Source of the DNA: DB1 sp049323655
Lineage (GTDB): Bacteria > Desulfobacterota > Desulfobulbia > Desulfobulbales > SURF-16
Length of the DNA stretch: 64,000 bases
NCBI GenBank assembly: GCA_049323655.1
Contig: JBMONO010000041.1
Coordinates: 62,001-126,000 of the forward strand
Direction: 5' to 3'
The notes under the pieces are model-generated. The model was not told the DNA's origin, ran no database searches, and was given only the letters and a program-made list of their open reading frames with translations. Position numbers and translations under genes: made by a program. Positions 1 to 7,881 of the stretch are shown one piece after another (the first letter of the stretch is position 1; every line of letters starts with the position of its first letter).

Positions 1-153
1 GATCCGTTCCTCCAAAGCGGTGAACTGGCGGGGGATTTTAACCCGGATATCGGAAAAGCGATGGTTGACCGAACGGATCTCCACGGTCCAGCCGCCGGTT
101 GCGGTCAGCTGTTCGCCCCGACCGAAGGCGGTCATACTGGCTGGATATCTCAT
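1..153 (-). CDS. yicC: YicC-family endoribonuclease, N-terminal part
   Basis: The 51 codons visible on the minus strand start MRYPASMTAFGRGEQ and contain WTVEIRSVNHRFSDIR, which is the conserved N-terminus of the YicC/YloC family (usual start SMTAFGR, then a VN-R motif). Family members of about 290 residues act as endoribonucleases in RNA turnover. The C-terminus lies beyond the window edge. The start ATG (153-151) overlaps the TGA stop of rfaE1 as ATGA, so the two genes are probably translationally coupled. A second in-frame ATG at 135 (MTAFGRG) is an alternative start. The family call is firm; the cellular role here is inferred from the family. Confidence 0.85.
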   Translation of the reverse strand, partial: MRYPASMTAFGRGEQLTATGGWTVEIRSVNHRFSDIRVKIPRQFTALEERI

Positions 154-1136
154 GCAATGGCCTCCAGCAATTCTGCAGTGGATACGGTTGCCGTGCCCAC
201 CTTGCCGACGACGATGCCGGCGGCAAAATTGGCCAGGCTGGCAGCCTCGGCAAAAGAGAGACCGCTGGCCAGGCCCAGGGCCAGGGTAGCGATCACCGTA
301 TCGCCGGCGCCGGTGACGTCGTAGATCGCTTTGGCAACCGTGGGAATGGTGAAGAGCGGTTTGCCCTTTTCCAGCAGCGCCATACCGGCCTCGCCGCGGG
401 TAATGAGCACCGCGGTGCACTCGAGCCGTTCCCGCAGGGCAACGGCAGCGGCAAGGAGACTGTCGCTGTCGCAGATGGTGACGCCGGACATCTTTTCCGC
501 CTCGTGATTGTTCGGAGTGATGATGGTGGCGTGGTGAAACAGGGCGGCATGGGTCGGTTTCGGATCAACGATCAGTGGGATGGAGTGGCGGCCCAGCAGT
601 TCACGAAGATGATCCATCAAGCGGGCGCAGATCACCCCCTTGCAGTAGTCGGAGATGATCACCGCATCAAAGTCGGAGATGTAATTGTCGAGAAAGGCGA
701 GCAGAGCGGCCAGCGTCGCGTCGGCGAGGGGACCGGACTTCTCCCGGTCAAAGCGCACCACCTGCTGGCTTTGGGCGACGATACGGGTTTTCTTGGTGGT
801 GGGCCGCTCGGCGCAGCGGACGATACCAGTGGTGGGGGATTGCATCTGCTCAAGCAGGCTGAGGAGATGGTTGCCCATGAAATCGTCGCCGATCACCCCG
901 CACAGGCTGGCCTGGCCGCCGAGGTCGTAGAGATTGTGCAGGACGTTCGCCGCGCCGCCGAGCAGCAGACTTTCGTCGGTGACGTTGACCACCGGCACCG
1001 GTGCTTCCGGCGAAATGCGGGTGACGCTGCCCCAGATAAAGTGGTCGACAATGATGTCGCCAACCACCAGGATCCTGGCGGAAGAAAATTTTGTGATGGC
1101 ATCACGCAGATGCCCTTTATCGAGGATATTCAGCAC
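150..1136 (-). CDS. rfaE1: D-glycero-beta-D-manno-heptose-7-phosphate kinase
   Basis: This 328-residue cytoplasmic PfkB/ribokinase-fold sugar kinase phosphorylates heptose 7-phosphate at C1 in ADP-heptose synthesis for the LPS inner core. Visible motifs are the N-terminal substrate site LLGGAANVLHNL (about residues 58-69) and the C-terminal anion-hole/catalytic motif DVTGAGDTV with its catalytic Asp (about 270). The length matches the stand-alone kinase (RfaE1/HldA type) rather than the bifunctional HldE, because no cytidylyltransferase domain follows. It overlaps yicC by 4 bp (ATGA). It belongs to the same pathway as the heptosyltransferase encoded at 41244. Confidence 0.92.
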   Translation of the reverse strand: MLNILDKGHLRDAITKFSSARILVVGDIIVDHFIWGSVTRISPEAPVPVVNVTDESLLLGGAANVLHNLYDLGGQASLCGVIGDDFMGNHLLSLLEQMQSPTTGIVRCAERPTTKKTRIVAQSQQVVRFDREKSGPLADATLAALLAFLDNYISDFDAVIISDYCKGVICARLMDHLRELLGRHSIPLIVDPKPTHAALFHHATIITPNNHEAEKMSGVTICDSDSLLAAAVALRERLECTAVLITRGEAGMALLEKGKPLFTIPTVAKAIYDVTGAGDTVIATLALGLASGLSFAEAASLANFAAGIVVGKVGTATVSTAELLEAIA

Positions 1137-1388
1137 TTTCTGCTCCTCCGGTTGTGATAGGTCGGAAAAGCGGCATTCCCCGTGCCGGAGCGGCCATGGT
1201 CATGCTGCTGTCCGTCGTGAAAACGAACATCCCCTCTTTACCCTGATTTTTTCTATTTTGCCACGATCTCTTCGATCCGCCTGTGGTTTCTGAGCAGGCG
1301 CGATCGATCTTGTCGTGTAACATTTTGGAATTGCAAGGAGAAATTTCTTCTTTGCCATGCTGTTTTGCCCTTATTGATAAACTTTGTC

Positions 1389-1418
1389 TTGACCAAAGAT
1401 AATGGCCGATGGTATAGG
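1389..1418 (+). promoter_or_regulatory. Candidate sigma-70 promoter for the TonB/receptor pair
   Basis: TTGACC (1389-1394) and TATAGG (1413-1418) are separated by 18 bp in the 370-bp intergenic stretch 1137-1508. They point toward the tonB-like gene and would leave a leader of roughly 95 nt. No clear Fur box or known riboswitch core was recognised in the leader. This is consensus matching only. Confidence 0.4.
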
Positions 1419-1520
1419 GCGATCTTGGTGGCACTTAAAATAAATTCGTAACACCATGGTGGCGGTCCTGGTAACGGGAGGGGGCAGCACCCTACACTCG
1501 CATGCACAATGAGGTGGAAA

Positions 1521-2021
1521 ATGAAGCAAGCGGGCACTGTTGGTAATGGTGTGGTGGGACTTCGGTATTGGTCTATCGTGGTCAACGTGATGATGGTCGC
1601 TTTTTGCAGCTGCATGGCGATGATGCTGTCGGTTCCGGCAGCAGGAGCGGAACGGCATTATATCGTGCTGGTGGCGAGGAGGGATGATCAGACTGCCGGA
1701 GAGAGGGAAAGCTATCTGCGCGATGTCCGGCAACGGATCGAGGCGAATCGGCTGTATCCGCTTTCTGCCCGTCGGCATGGGCAGGAGGGCAGGGTAGGTG
1801 TTGCATTTACCGTCGGTCATGCTGGCAATCTCGAATGTGTTGAGCTTGCCTCGCCGTGTCGGCACAGAATCCTCAATCAGGCCGCCCTGGAAGCGGTGCG
1901 ACAGGCCGCACCCTTTCCCGTCCCACCGGCGCATCTTTTTCCGGATACCCTCGTCCTGACTGTTGAACTGGTTTTTGCATTCCAAGCGACGAGCCGTGAA
2001 TCTGCACGGCTCGGCAGGTAA
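1521..2021 (+). CDS. Short TonB-like energy transducer (TonB C-terminal domain)
   Basis: The predicted protein has 166 residues. An N-terminal hydrophobic segment (about residues 12-40, ending VPAAGA) is followed by a domain of about 90 residues with the TonB C-terminal layout: basic RRHGQEGRVGVAFTV, then a strand-helix region ending in NQAALEAVRQAAPFPVPP. There is no long Pro-Lys periplasmic spacer as in classical TonB, so it is short for the family. The start at 1521 is chosen because GAGGTGG (1511-1517) precedes it at good spacing; the ATG at 1509 lacks a site. It lies 31 bp before a TonB-dependent receptor and is probably co-transcribed. Whether it pairs with ExbBD or is a periplasmic TonB-box mimic cannot be decided here. 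Confidence 0.65.
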   Translation: MKQAGTVGNGVVGLRYWSIVVNVMMVAFCSCMAMMLSVPAAGAERHYIVLVARRDDQTAGERESYLRDVRQRIEANRLYPLSARRHGQEGRVGVAFTVGHAGNLECVELASPCRHRILNQAALEAVRQAAPFPVPPAHLFPDTLVLTVELVFAFQATSRESARLGR

Positions 2022-2052
2022 ATTTCATGAAGATGAAGGAGAGAAAGAGAAG

Positions 2053-4305
2053 ATGAAAGTGAGTGGGAAAATGCGGTGTTTCAGGGCGACCCTGGCGGCA
2101 ACGCTCATCGGCCAGCAGTTTGTCGGCGTCTTGCCGGTAATGGCGGCGGAGGTGAAAGAGAAGGTGCAAACGGCGCAAAATCTGCCGGAGATTGCAGTTG
2201 TCGCCGACCGGATCATCACCCCGACCATGCAGATCGGCGAGACGGTCGACACCGGCAGCCGGATCACGAAAAAAGGGCTGGAGATACAGGGGGTAGAGGC
2301 TGCGACCAGCGTCTACGGGGGGCTCAATCTGCTGCCGGGCATCAGTGTCGAACGGGTCGATGCCAATGGACTGGCCGCAGAGATGAACACTATTCGGGTC
2401 CGCGGGGTGCGCGGCATGCTCGGCGCCCTGACCGTCCTCGGGGTGCCCAATTACGGCGGCAATCCCATTGGTCCTCGTGAATATCTCTACGATATGGAGA
2501 ATATGAGCGGCATCGCCGTTTACAAAGGGGCGGTGCCGGCGGACATCGGCGTCGGCGTCGGCAGCCGGGGTGGTGCCCTGGAACTTGAACCTGACTGGCC
2601 CCATGAAGAGACCGGTGTCCGCTTCAGCCAGGGCTTCGGTAGCAACGAGTACTCCCGGACATTTCTCCGGTTTGACAGCGGCCGGCTGGCGGATGAGAAA
2701 ACATCCTTTGCCGGCTCCGTGTCTTACACCGATGCGGATAAGTGGCGCGGGCCAGGCACGCTCGGGCCGCGCCGCAATGCCAATCTGGCAGTGACCCGAC
2801 CGCTGGCTGCGACGGTTGATGGTAAACTGTGGATCAACCACAATGAGCTGGATCAGCATCTGTACCGGCCCCTGACCTCTGCCGAGATAAATGAGCTGAG
2901 CGACAATTACGAGAAAGATTACGAACGATCCCTCACTGGTCAGGCGAGCCGGGACATCTATTATTATGACTACAACCGGGGCGACTACCGTAACGACGAC
3001 CTGCTCGCCGCCTTTATCTTCCAGCCGGACAGGGCGTGGCGGGTGAGTGTCAAGCCTTATTACGCCGGCGAGGACACGGAAATCCGGCAGGGGATCGCCG
3101 CCAAAGGCGGCATGGTCCAGCAGCGTAACCGGGATATCGAGCGTTTTGGCCTGATCGGCGAGGGGGTGATGGAGGGAGATCGTTTTACCTCCACCATCGG
3201 CTATCATTTTGAAAGCTCGGATATGGATATTTTCACCGAAAATTTCGCGATCACGCCGGCCGGTCTTTCCTTGCGCGGCTCCGGGATATTCGCCAGCAGC
3301 GGAACGGGATATATCAACAGCCCGTATGGCAAAATTGCCGGCAGCGCCGGTTTGTGGGACTGGCAGGGCGGACTCAAATATTTTCATTTTCGTGACGCGG
3401 CGAGCAAAGGCTATACCACCGGACCGGCGCCGGATTATGATGTGGCGCGGGCCGCGGATCTCGACCGGAGCGCCACCCGCTATGACATCTGGCTGCCCAC
3501 CTTCGGCATTGCCCGTCGTCTTGGCGAAAGCGGGCAGCTGCATGCGGCATACGGACGCGGTTTTGTCCGGCCCTATTCCTATCTTCCCCTGGTCAGCCTC
3601 TACAACAGCCGGCGCGCCGATTTCCTATCCAACAGCATCAATCTCCAGCAGCTTTTCGACGGGTACGACATGGAAAAATCCGATACCGTGGATATCGGTC
3701 TGCGTTGCGATAACGGCCGGTTGACAACTGATTTCACCGTGTTTTACGGCCGGCACCGCAATCTGCTCACCAGTGTCTATGACCCCAGGGTCAATCTCAA
3801 TTATCAGCAGAACATCGGCAGGGCCACCTCCGTCGGCGCGGAACTCGAGCTGAACCTCTGGCTGAGCGACAGCTTCTCCTTTTTTGTCAATCCCTCCTAT
3901 ACCTCTTTGACCTATGACGAGGATCTGACCTATGCAGGGCAACGGCTTGTCGCTGCAGGCAACCAGGTGGTGGACACGCCGGAGTGGCTTGTGAAAAGCG
4001 GGGTTATCTGGCGGCGCGGTTCGCTCGAAATCGTGCCGATGGCGCGTTATATCGACAATCGGTACGCCGATGTGGAGAATCGCCGGCAGGTTGATTCCTT
4101 TGTTGTCGTTGACTGCCGGCTGAGCTGCCTGCTGCCTTCGCTTCCCTGGTTCCGGGAAGCGAAGGTCGCCCTTGATCTCAAAAATATCTTTGATAAAGAA
4201 TATGTGGCGATGATCAACGCCGCCGACGATGCCCGCGAGGGTGTGGCAACTTTTTATCCCGGCCCGCCGCGGAGTGTTTTTGCCAGTCTTTCTCTGCTTT
4301 TCTGA
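2053..4305 (+). CDS. TonB-dependent outer-membrane receptor
   Basis: The predicted protein has 750 residues. A signal peptide (MKVSGKMRCFRATLAATL..., cleavage near VMA-A) is followed by a plug domain (about 45-190, with NTIRVRGVRGMLGALTV and GSRGGALELEP) and a beta-barrel ending FASLSLLF with the C-terminal Phe needed for outer-membrane assembly. The start at 2053 has AAGGAGAGAAAGAGAAG just upstream; the open frame extends further up but overlaps the preceding gene without a site. The TonB-like gene upstream suggests a dedicated uptake system. The substrate (siderophore, cobalamin, other metal chelate or sugar) cannot be told from the sequence. Confidence 0.88.
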   Translation: MKVSGKMRCFRATLAATLIGQQFVGVLPVMAAEVKEKVQTAQNLPEIAVVADRIITPTMQIGETVDTGSRITKKGLEIQGVEAATSVYGGLNLLPGISVERVDANGLAAEMNTIRVRGVRGMLGALTVLGVPNYGGNPIGPREYLYDMENMSGIAVYKGAVPADIGVGVGSRGGALELEPDWPHEETGVRFSQGFGSNEYSRTFLRFDSGRLADEKTSFAGSVSYTDADKWRGPGTLGPRRNANLAVTRPLAATVDGKLWINHNELDQHLYRPLTSAEINELSDNYEKDYERSLTGQASRDIYYYDYNRGDYRNDDLLAAFIFQPDRAWRVSVKPYYAGEDTEIRQGIAAKGGMVQQRNRDIERFGLIGEGVMEGDRFTSTIGYHFESSDMDIFTENFAITPAGLSLRGSGIFASSGTGYINSPYGKIAGSAGLWDWQGGLKYFHFRDAASKGYTTGPAPDYDVARAADLDRSATRYDIWLPTFGIARRLGESGQLHAAYGRGFVRPYSYLPLVSLYNSRRADFLSNSINLQQLFDGYDMEKSDTVDIGLRCDNGRLTTDFTVFYGRHRNLLTSVYDPRVNLNYQQNIGRATSVGAELELNLWLSDSFSFFVNPSYTSLTYDEDLTYAGQRLVAAGNQVVDTPEWLVKSGVIWRRGSLEIVPMARYIDNRYADVENRRQVDSFVVVDCRLSCLLPSLPWFREAKVALDLKNIFDKEYVAMINAADDAREGVATFYPGPPRSVFASLSLLF

Positions 4306-4339
4306 GTTCCGGCAGCCGGCAGCTGCCAGCGATTTCTGC

Positions 4340-4370
4340 TTGACATTCTCATGCCGCTGTGACCACTAAT
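4340..4370 (+). promoter_or_regulatory. Candidate promoter before the sigma-54 regulator
   Basis: A perfect -35 TTGACA (4340-4345) is followed after 19 bp by ACTAAT (4365-4370). It is 80 bp upstream of the regulator start and just after the receptor gene. The spacing is longer than ideal. Confidence 0.4.
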
Positions 4371-4449
4371 AATAGACAGAAAGGAGGAACGCAGTGGTCA
4401 TGAGCGGGTTGCGTTCCGGATCATGCAATGATGAGCTTCCGGATTGCAT

Positions 4450-6681
4450 ATGGCAAAAGACAACAGCGACATTCTCTCCGGCTGTTTCCCGGCCGCCAGA
4501 TTTCTGCTGGTGGATGATGATCAGGAACATCTGGAAATGCTCAATCGCTCTCTGTCGGATATGGGCTTTGCCACCAAGGCCGTTGTCGACGGAGAGGAAG
4601 CGGTGGCGTTGTGCGGGAAGGAACGGTTCGATGTCGTTATTGCGGACATCCAGATGCCGCGGATGGATGGCTTTGAACTGCTGCGCATCATAAAAAAGGA
4701 GTATGAGGGGGTTGATGTTATTCTGATGACCGGGTTCAGCCGGACCTACACCTTCACCGACGTCATCAGAGGTGGGGCGACCGACTATCTGGAAAAGCCT
4801 TTCACCCGGGACGCTTTGCGCGCCAAGATTTTTCGCATCCTGAAAGAGCGGGCCCTGCTGGCCGGATATAACAAGGAACTGACCCAACGCCGACAGATGG
4901 AAGCGACCCTCCAGCAAAAATCGGGGGACCTGGAAAAGCGGGTGCGGGAGTTGAACTGCCTCTATCGGGTTTCCGGCATCATGGAGGAAAAAAAAGAAAA
5001 ACTGGACATTCTGCTGCGGGAGGTGGCGGAGGCCATTCCGGCGGCCCTGCGCTATCCTGAACGTGCCGCTGCCCGTATTCGGCACCATGACTTCTCCTGT
5101 TGCACGACCGGCTTTCGTCAGACCCCCTGGGCGTTGCGGGCGGCCATCCGTTCCCGGGGAGAGGAAGTGGGGGAGGTCGAAGTTTGTTATGACGAGGAGC
5201 GTGCCGGTGAAGCGGGAGGAGTCTTTCCTGAGGAGGAACGTAACCTGATCACTGAAATCGCCGATAAAACGGGACGGGCCATCGACCGGCAGCGGGCTGA
5301 AGGAGATGCCCTGCTTTCCCTTGCCAGACTGGAGGAAACGGTCCGCCTCCGCACCCGTGAACTGCGCAAGGCGCAAATGGCACTGGAAGCTGTTTTTCAG
5401 AATATCCCGGACGGCATTCTCTCTGTTGACGGACAGATGATGATCACCCATCTCAATGAACAATGCCGTCGCTATCTCGACGCCACGGCCGGGGCCATTT
5501 TCCCTGCCGGACAAGGCGGATTTCAGGGCGAGTGTCGCCGGCTTCTGGAGACCACCCTTGCCAGCGGCGAGGTGGTGACCGACTATCGGATCGAGATCCG
5601 GCAGGACAGCCAGCCGGGGCATGTGGTATTGGTCAGCACCTCCCTGCTGCGCGATGCCGCGCAGAAAATCGCCGGCGCCCTGCTGGTCATTCATGATATT
5701 ACCCGGCTGTCGGATCTGGAAAAGCAGCTGCTGGAGCGGCGAAAATTCCGGGAAATGATCGGCAGTTCCCCGCAAATCCGCCAGGTGTATGACACTGTCC
5801 GCCGGCTTGCTTCCGTTGATACGACGGTGCTCATTATTGGCGAATCCGGAACCGGCAAGGAACTGCTGGTCGAGACCCTGCATGCCAGCGGTGATCGGGG
5901 AGACCGGCCGCTGATCAGGGTCAACTGTGCGGCCCTGCCGGAAACCCTGCTGGAGAGCGAGCTGTTCGGTCACATTCGCGGCGCCTTCACCGGGGCGGTG
6001 AAGGATCGGGCCGGGCGGATCGAGGCGGCGGAGGGTGGTATCCTTTTCCTCGATGAAATAGGCGATATCTCGCCCCGTATCCAGCTCAAACTGCTCCGTT
6101 TCCTGGAAGCAAAGGAATATGAACGGGTCGGCGAGTCCCGGACCAGGCGGGCCGATGTCCGGATTTTTGCGGCCACCAATGCCGACCTGGTCCGCAAGGT
6201 AGAGGAAGGACTGTTCCGGGAGGACCTCTACTATCGCCTCAAAGTCATGGTCCTGACCGTACCGCCCCTGCGGGAACGCAAGGAGGATATTCCGCTTCTC
6301 GCCGATCATTTCCTCGCCCTGTTCAACCAGAAATTTCACAAGTCGGTTGCCGGTGTCTCCCCTGAGGTCCGCGATATCCTGATGCGCTATGACTGGCCCG
6401 GCAATATCCGCGAACTCAAGCATGTGCTGGAACACGCGGTGCTGCTTTCCTCCGGTCACGAGTTGCTGGCCGTCCATCTACCCGGCGATCTTTGCCATGC
6501 CGACACGATTCTTTCTCCGGATGGGCAGCCGGCCCGCGCCCTGACCCGGGAAGCCCTGCTCAACGCCCTGCGGCAAAGCGGCGGCAACAAGGCGAAAACC
6601 GCCCGCATCCTGAAGATGAGCCGCGCCACCCTTTACAACAAGATCCGGGAATTCAATCTCGAAGATACAGCATGGCGCTGA
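4450..6681 (+). CDS. Sigma-54-dependent response regulator (REC-GAF/PAS-AAA-HTH)
   Basis: The predicted protein has 743 residues. Order: receiver (about 15-130, LLVDDDQEH and phospho-acceptor Asp in VVIADIQMPRMDG); coiled coil and a GAF-like stretch (about 150-290); a PAS-like domain (about 310-420); AAA+ sigma-54 interaction domain with Walker A GESGTGKE, the GAFTGA loop that contacts sigma-54 and Walker B GGILFLDEI; C-terminal Fis-type helix-turn-helix (GGNKAKTARILKMSRATLYNK). It should activate sigma-54 promoters on phosphorylation. No partner kinase is adjacent. The start is uncertain: ATG 4450 and TTG 4444 have only a weak site, while a strong AAGGAGGAAC at 4381 leads to a GTG at 4394 in another frame. 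Confidence 0.9.
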   Translation: MAKDNSDILSGCFPAARFLLVDDDQEHLEMLNRSLSDMGFATKAVVDGEEAVALCGKERFDVVIADIQMPRMDGFELLRIIKKEYEGVDVILMTGFSRTYTFTDVIRGGATDYLEKPFTRDALRAKIFRILKERALLAGYNKELTQRRQMEATLQQKSGDLEKRVRELNCLYRVSGIMEEKKEKLDILLREVAEAIPAALRYPERAAARIRHHDFSCCTTGFRQTPWALRAAIRSRGEEVGEVEVCYDEERAGEAGGVFPEEERNLITEIADKTGRAIDRQRAEGDALLSLARLEETVRLRTRELRKAQMALEAVFQNIPDGILSVDGQMMITHLNEQCRRYLDATAGAIFPAGQGGFQGECRRLLETTLASGEVVTDYRIEIRQDSQPGHVVLVSTSLLRDAAQKIAGALLVIHDITRLSDLEKQLLERRKFREMIGSSPQIRQVYDTVRRLASVDTTVLIIGESGTGKELLVETLHASGDRGDRPLIRVNCAALPETLLESELFGHIRGAFTGAVKDRAGRIEAAEGGILFLDEIGDISPRIQLKLLRFLEAKEYERVGESRTRRADVRIFAATNADLVRKVEEGLFREDLYYRLKVMVLTVPPLRERKEDIPLLADHFLALFNQKFHKSVAGVSPEVRDILMRYDWPGNIRELKHVLEHAVLLSSGHELLAVHLPGDLCHADTILSPDGQPARALTREALLNALRQSGGNKAKTARILKMSRATLYNKIREFNLEDTAWR

Positions 6682-6700
6682 ACCGCCATTTCTCATTTTT

Positions 6701-6731
6701 TGTCGGAATCGGAAAAGCCACAATTCCGACA
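6701..6731. repeat. Stem-loop after the sigma-54 regulator gene
   Basis: TGTCGGAAT (6701-6709) and ATTCCGACA (6723-6731) form a perfect 9-bp stem with a 13-nt loop, 20 bp after the regulator stop. The T-run lies before the stem, not after it, so it is not a standard intrinsic terminator on the plus strand. It could be an RNA-stability or Rho-related 3' structure. Confidence 0.4.
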
Positions 6732-6861
6732 GGGGGTGCATTGTCATTCGTTGTTTTCACTTTTCTGCCGCCATGATCTGCGGTTTTCTGCGCGACCATC
6801 ATTTTTCCATTCTCTTCATTCTGTCAGACGGGTGTCTTTTTAGGCACATGTGTTTAGGCAT

Positions 6862-6882
6862 AAGTGTCTAAAATAGACACTT
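6862..6882. promoter_or_regulatory. Perfect 9-3-9 palindrome, possible operator
   Basis: AAGTGTCTA-AAA-TAGACACTT is a perfect inverted repeat in an AT-rich 460-bp intergenic region (6682-7147) ahead of the CheR-like gene. A second, weaker inverted repeat follows (TTTAAG 6900-6905, CTTAAA 6913-6918). The short spacer and symmetry suit a dimeric regulator binding site. No regulator is identified. I recognise no gene in the rest of this interval. Confidence 0.45.
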
Positions 6883-7147
6883 GCACTAGTCCTATCATTT
6901 TTAAGTATTATTCTTAAAGTTGTTCCATCCATTGATTTTGTTTGAGAAATTATATTTTGAGCTCTCATGTGTTTCTGGCATGTCTTTTGGAATATTGGAG
7001 CAGCAACAGGGCTTCTGTCGAAAAAAGGAATGCACTCACAAAAGGGACGCGATCACAGCGTTTATGAAAATGGGCTGAACCAATTGGCTCACCGTGGGTT
7101 GCCCTGTTTTTTTCAAAACAATCTGTGTCTCGGAGAAACAAGCGGTC

Positions 7148-7747
7148 ATGGCCTTTACCTTCTTTTTCCGTGATCTGCCGGTGCTGGAGTATGCGGTGGA
7201 GCACACCATCAGACTGGCTCTTGGCCGGCAGCGGATCAAGGTCTGGGATGCCGGCTGCGCCCTGGGGCAGGAGGCATACACCCTGGCCTTTCTTTTTGCC
7301 GAGCGGCTGGGTTCTGCCTTCAACAACCTCTACCTGCACGCCACCGATTATGACAGCGCCAACAACTTCGGCGACATCGTCCGGCAGGCGAGCTATCGAT
7401 ACGATGAGCTGCAACGGATACCTCCCGAGTTTTTAGCCAGATATTTTGACAGGCAGGACAACGATCGCTTTCGGGTCTGTGAAAAGATCAGGGCTCGGGT
7501 CTTTTTTCAGTATCACGACTTGCTGACCCTGCAGCCGGTTGGTTCGGATTATGCGCTGGTGGTGTGCAAGAATGTTCTGCTTCACTTCGATCAGGCGACC
7601 CGGGCCCGGGTGATCAGGATGTACCACCAGTCTCTCTGTTTAGGCGGTTATCTCGCCATGGAACATACCCAGAAGATGCTGTCCGAGCTCGATCATCTCT
7701 TTGAACAGGTTGTGCCGGATGCCCGGCTGTACAGAAAAATCCAGTAA
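7148..7747 (+). CDS. CheR-type methyltransferase lacking the N-terminal helical domain
   Basis: The predicted protein has 199 residues. It begins with the FFR signature of CheR catalytic domains (MAFTFFFRDL), then the SAM-binding segment VWDAGCALGQEAYTLAF, the LYLHATDYD strand and CKNVLLHF. CheR proteins methylate glutamates of chemoreceptors, and a receptor gene follows. Typical CheR is about 270-280 residues with an N-terminal receptor-docking helical domain, which is absent here. In the first motif the usual GCSTGEE loop reads GCALGQE. The start at 7148 fits the FFR alignment and has GGAG upstream at a rather long spacing. An extension to GTG/ATG codons near 7094 would add residues unlike CheR. 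Confidence 0.75.
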   Translation: MAFTFFFRDLPVLEYAVEHTIRLALGRQRIKVWDAGCALGQEAYTLAFLFAERLGSAFNNLYLHATDYDSANNFGDIVRQASYRYDELQRIPPEFLARYFDRQDNDRFRVCEKIRARVFFQYHDLLTLQPVGSDYALVVCKNVLLHFDQATRARVIRMYHQSLCLGGYLAMEHTQKMLSELDHLFEQVVPDARLYRKIQ

Positions 7748-7881
7748 AGAAGAAATCGTTGATGAGCGCTGTGCTGTTCATGGCAGCCACTCTGAGGCTA
7801 TGGAACGTCCGGAAAGAGGAAGGGAATCAGAACAAAAATCCTCCGGGCAACGACGTCGAAAATCGACATCAGGAGAAAAGC

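Noticed and set aside
1137..1508. Riboswitch in the leader of the TonB-like gene
   Set aside because: No cobalamin-box, c-di-GMP-type or other known core motif was recognised.
4394..4693. 99-codon ORF overlapping the sigma-54 regulator start
   Set aside because: No known domain, and it runs out of frame through the conserved receiver domain; kept only as a finding about the ribosome site.
6967..7000. Sigma-54 promoter-like TGGCATGTCTTTTGGA before the CheR-like gene
   Set aside because: The -12 element lacks the GC dinucleotide at the required distance.
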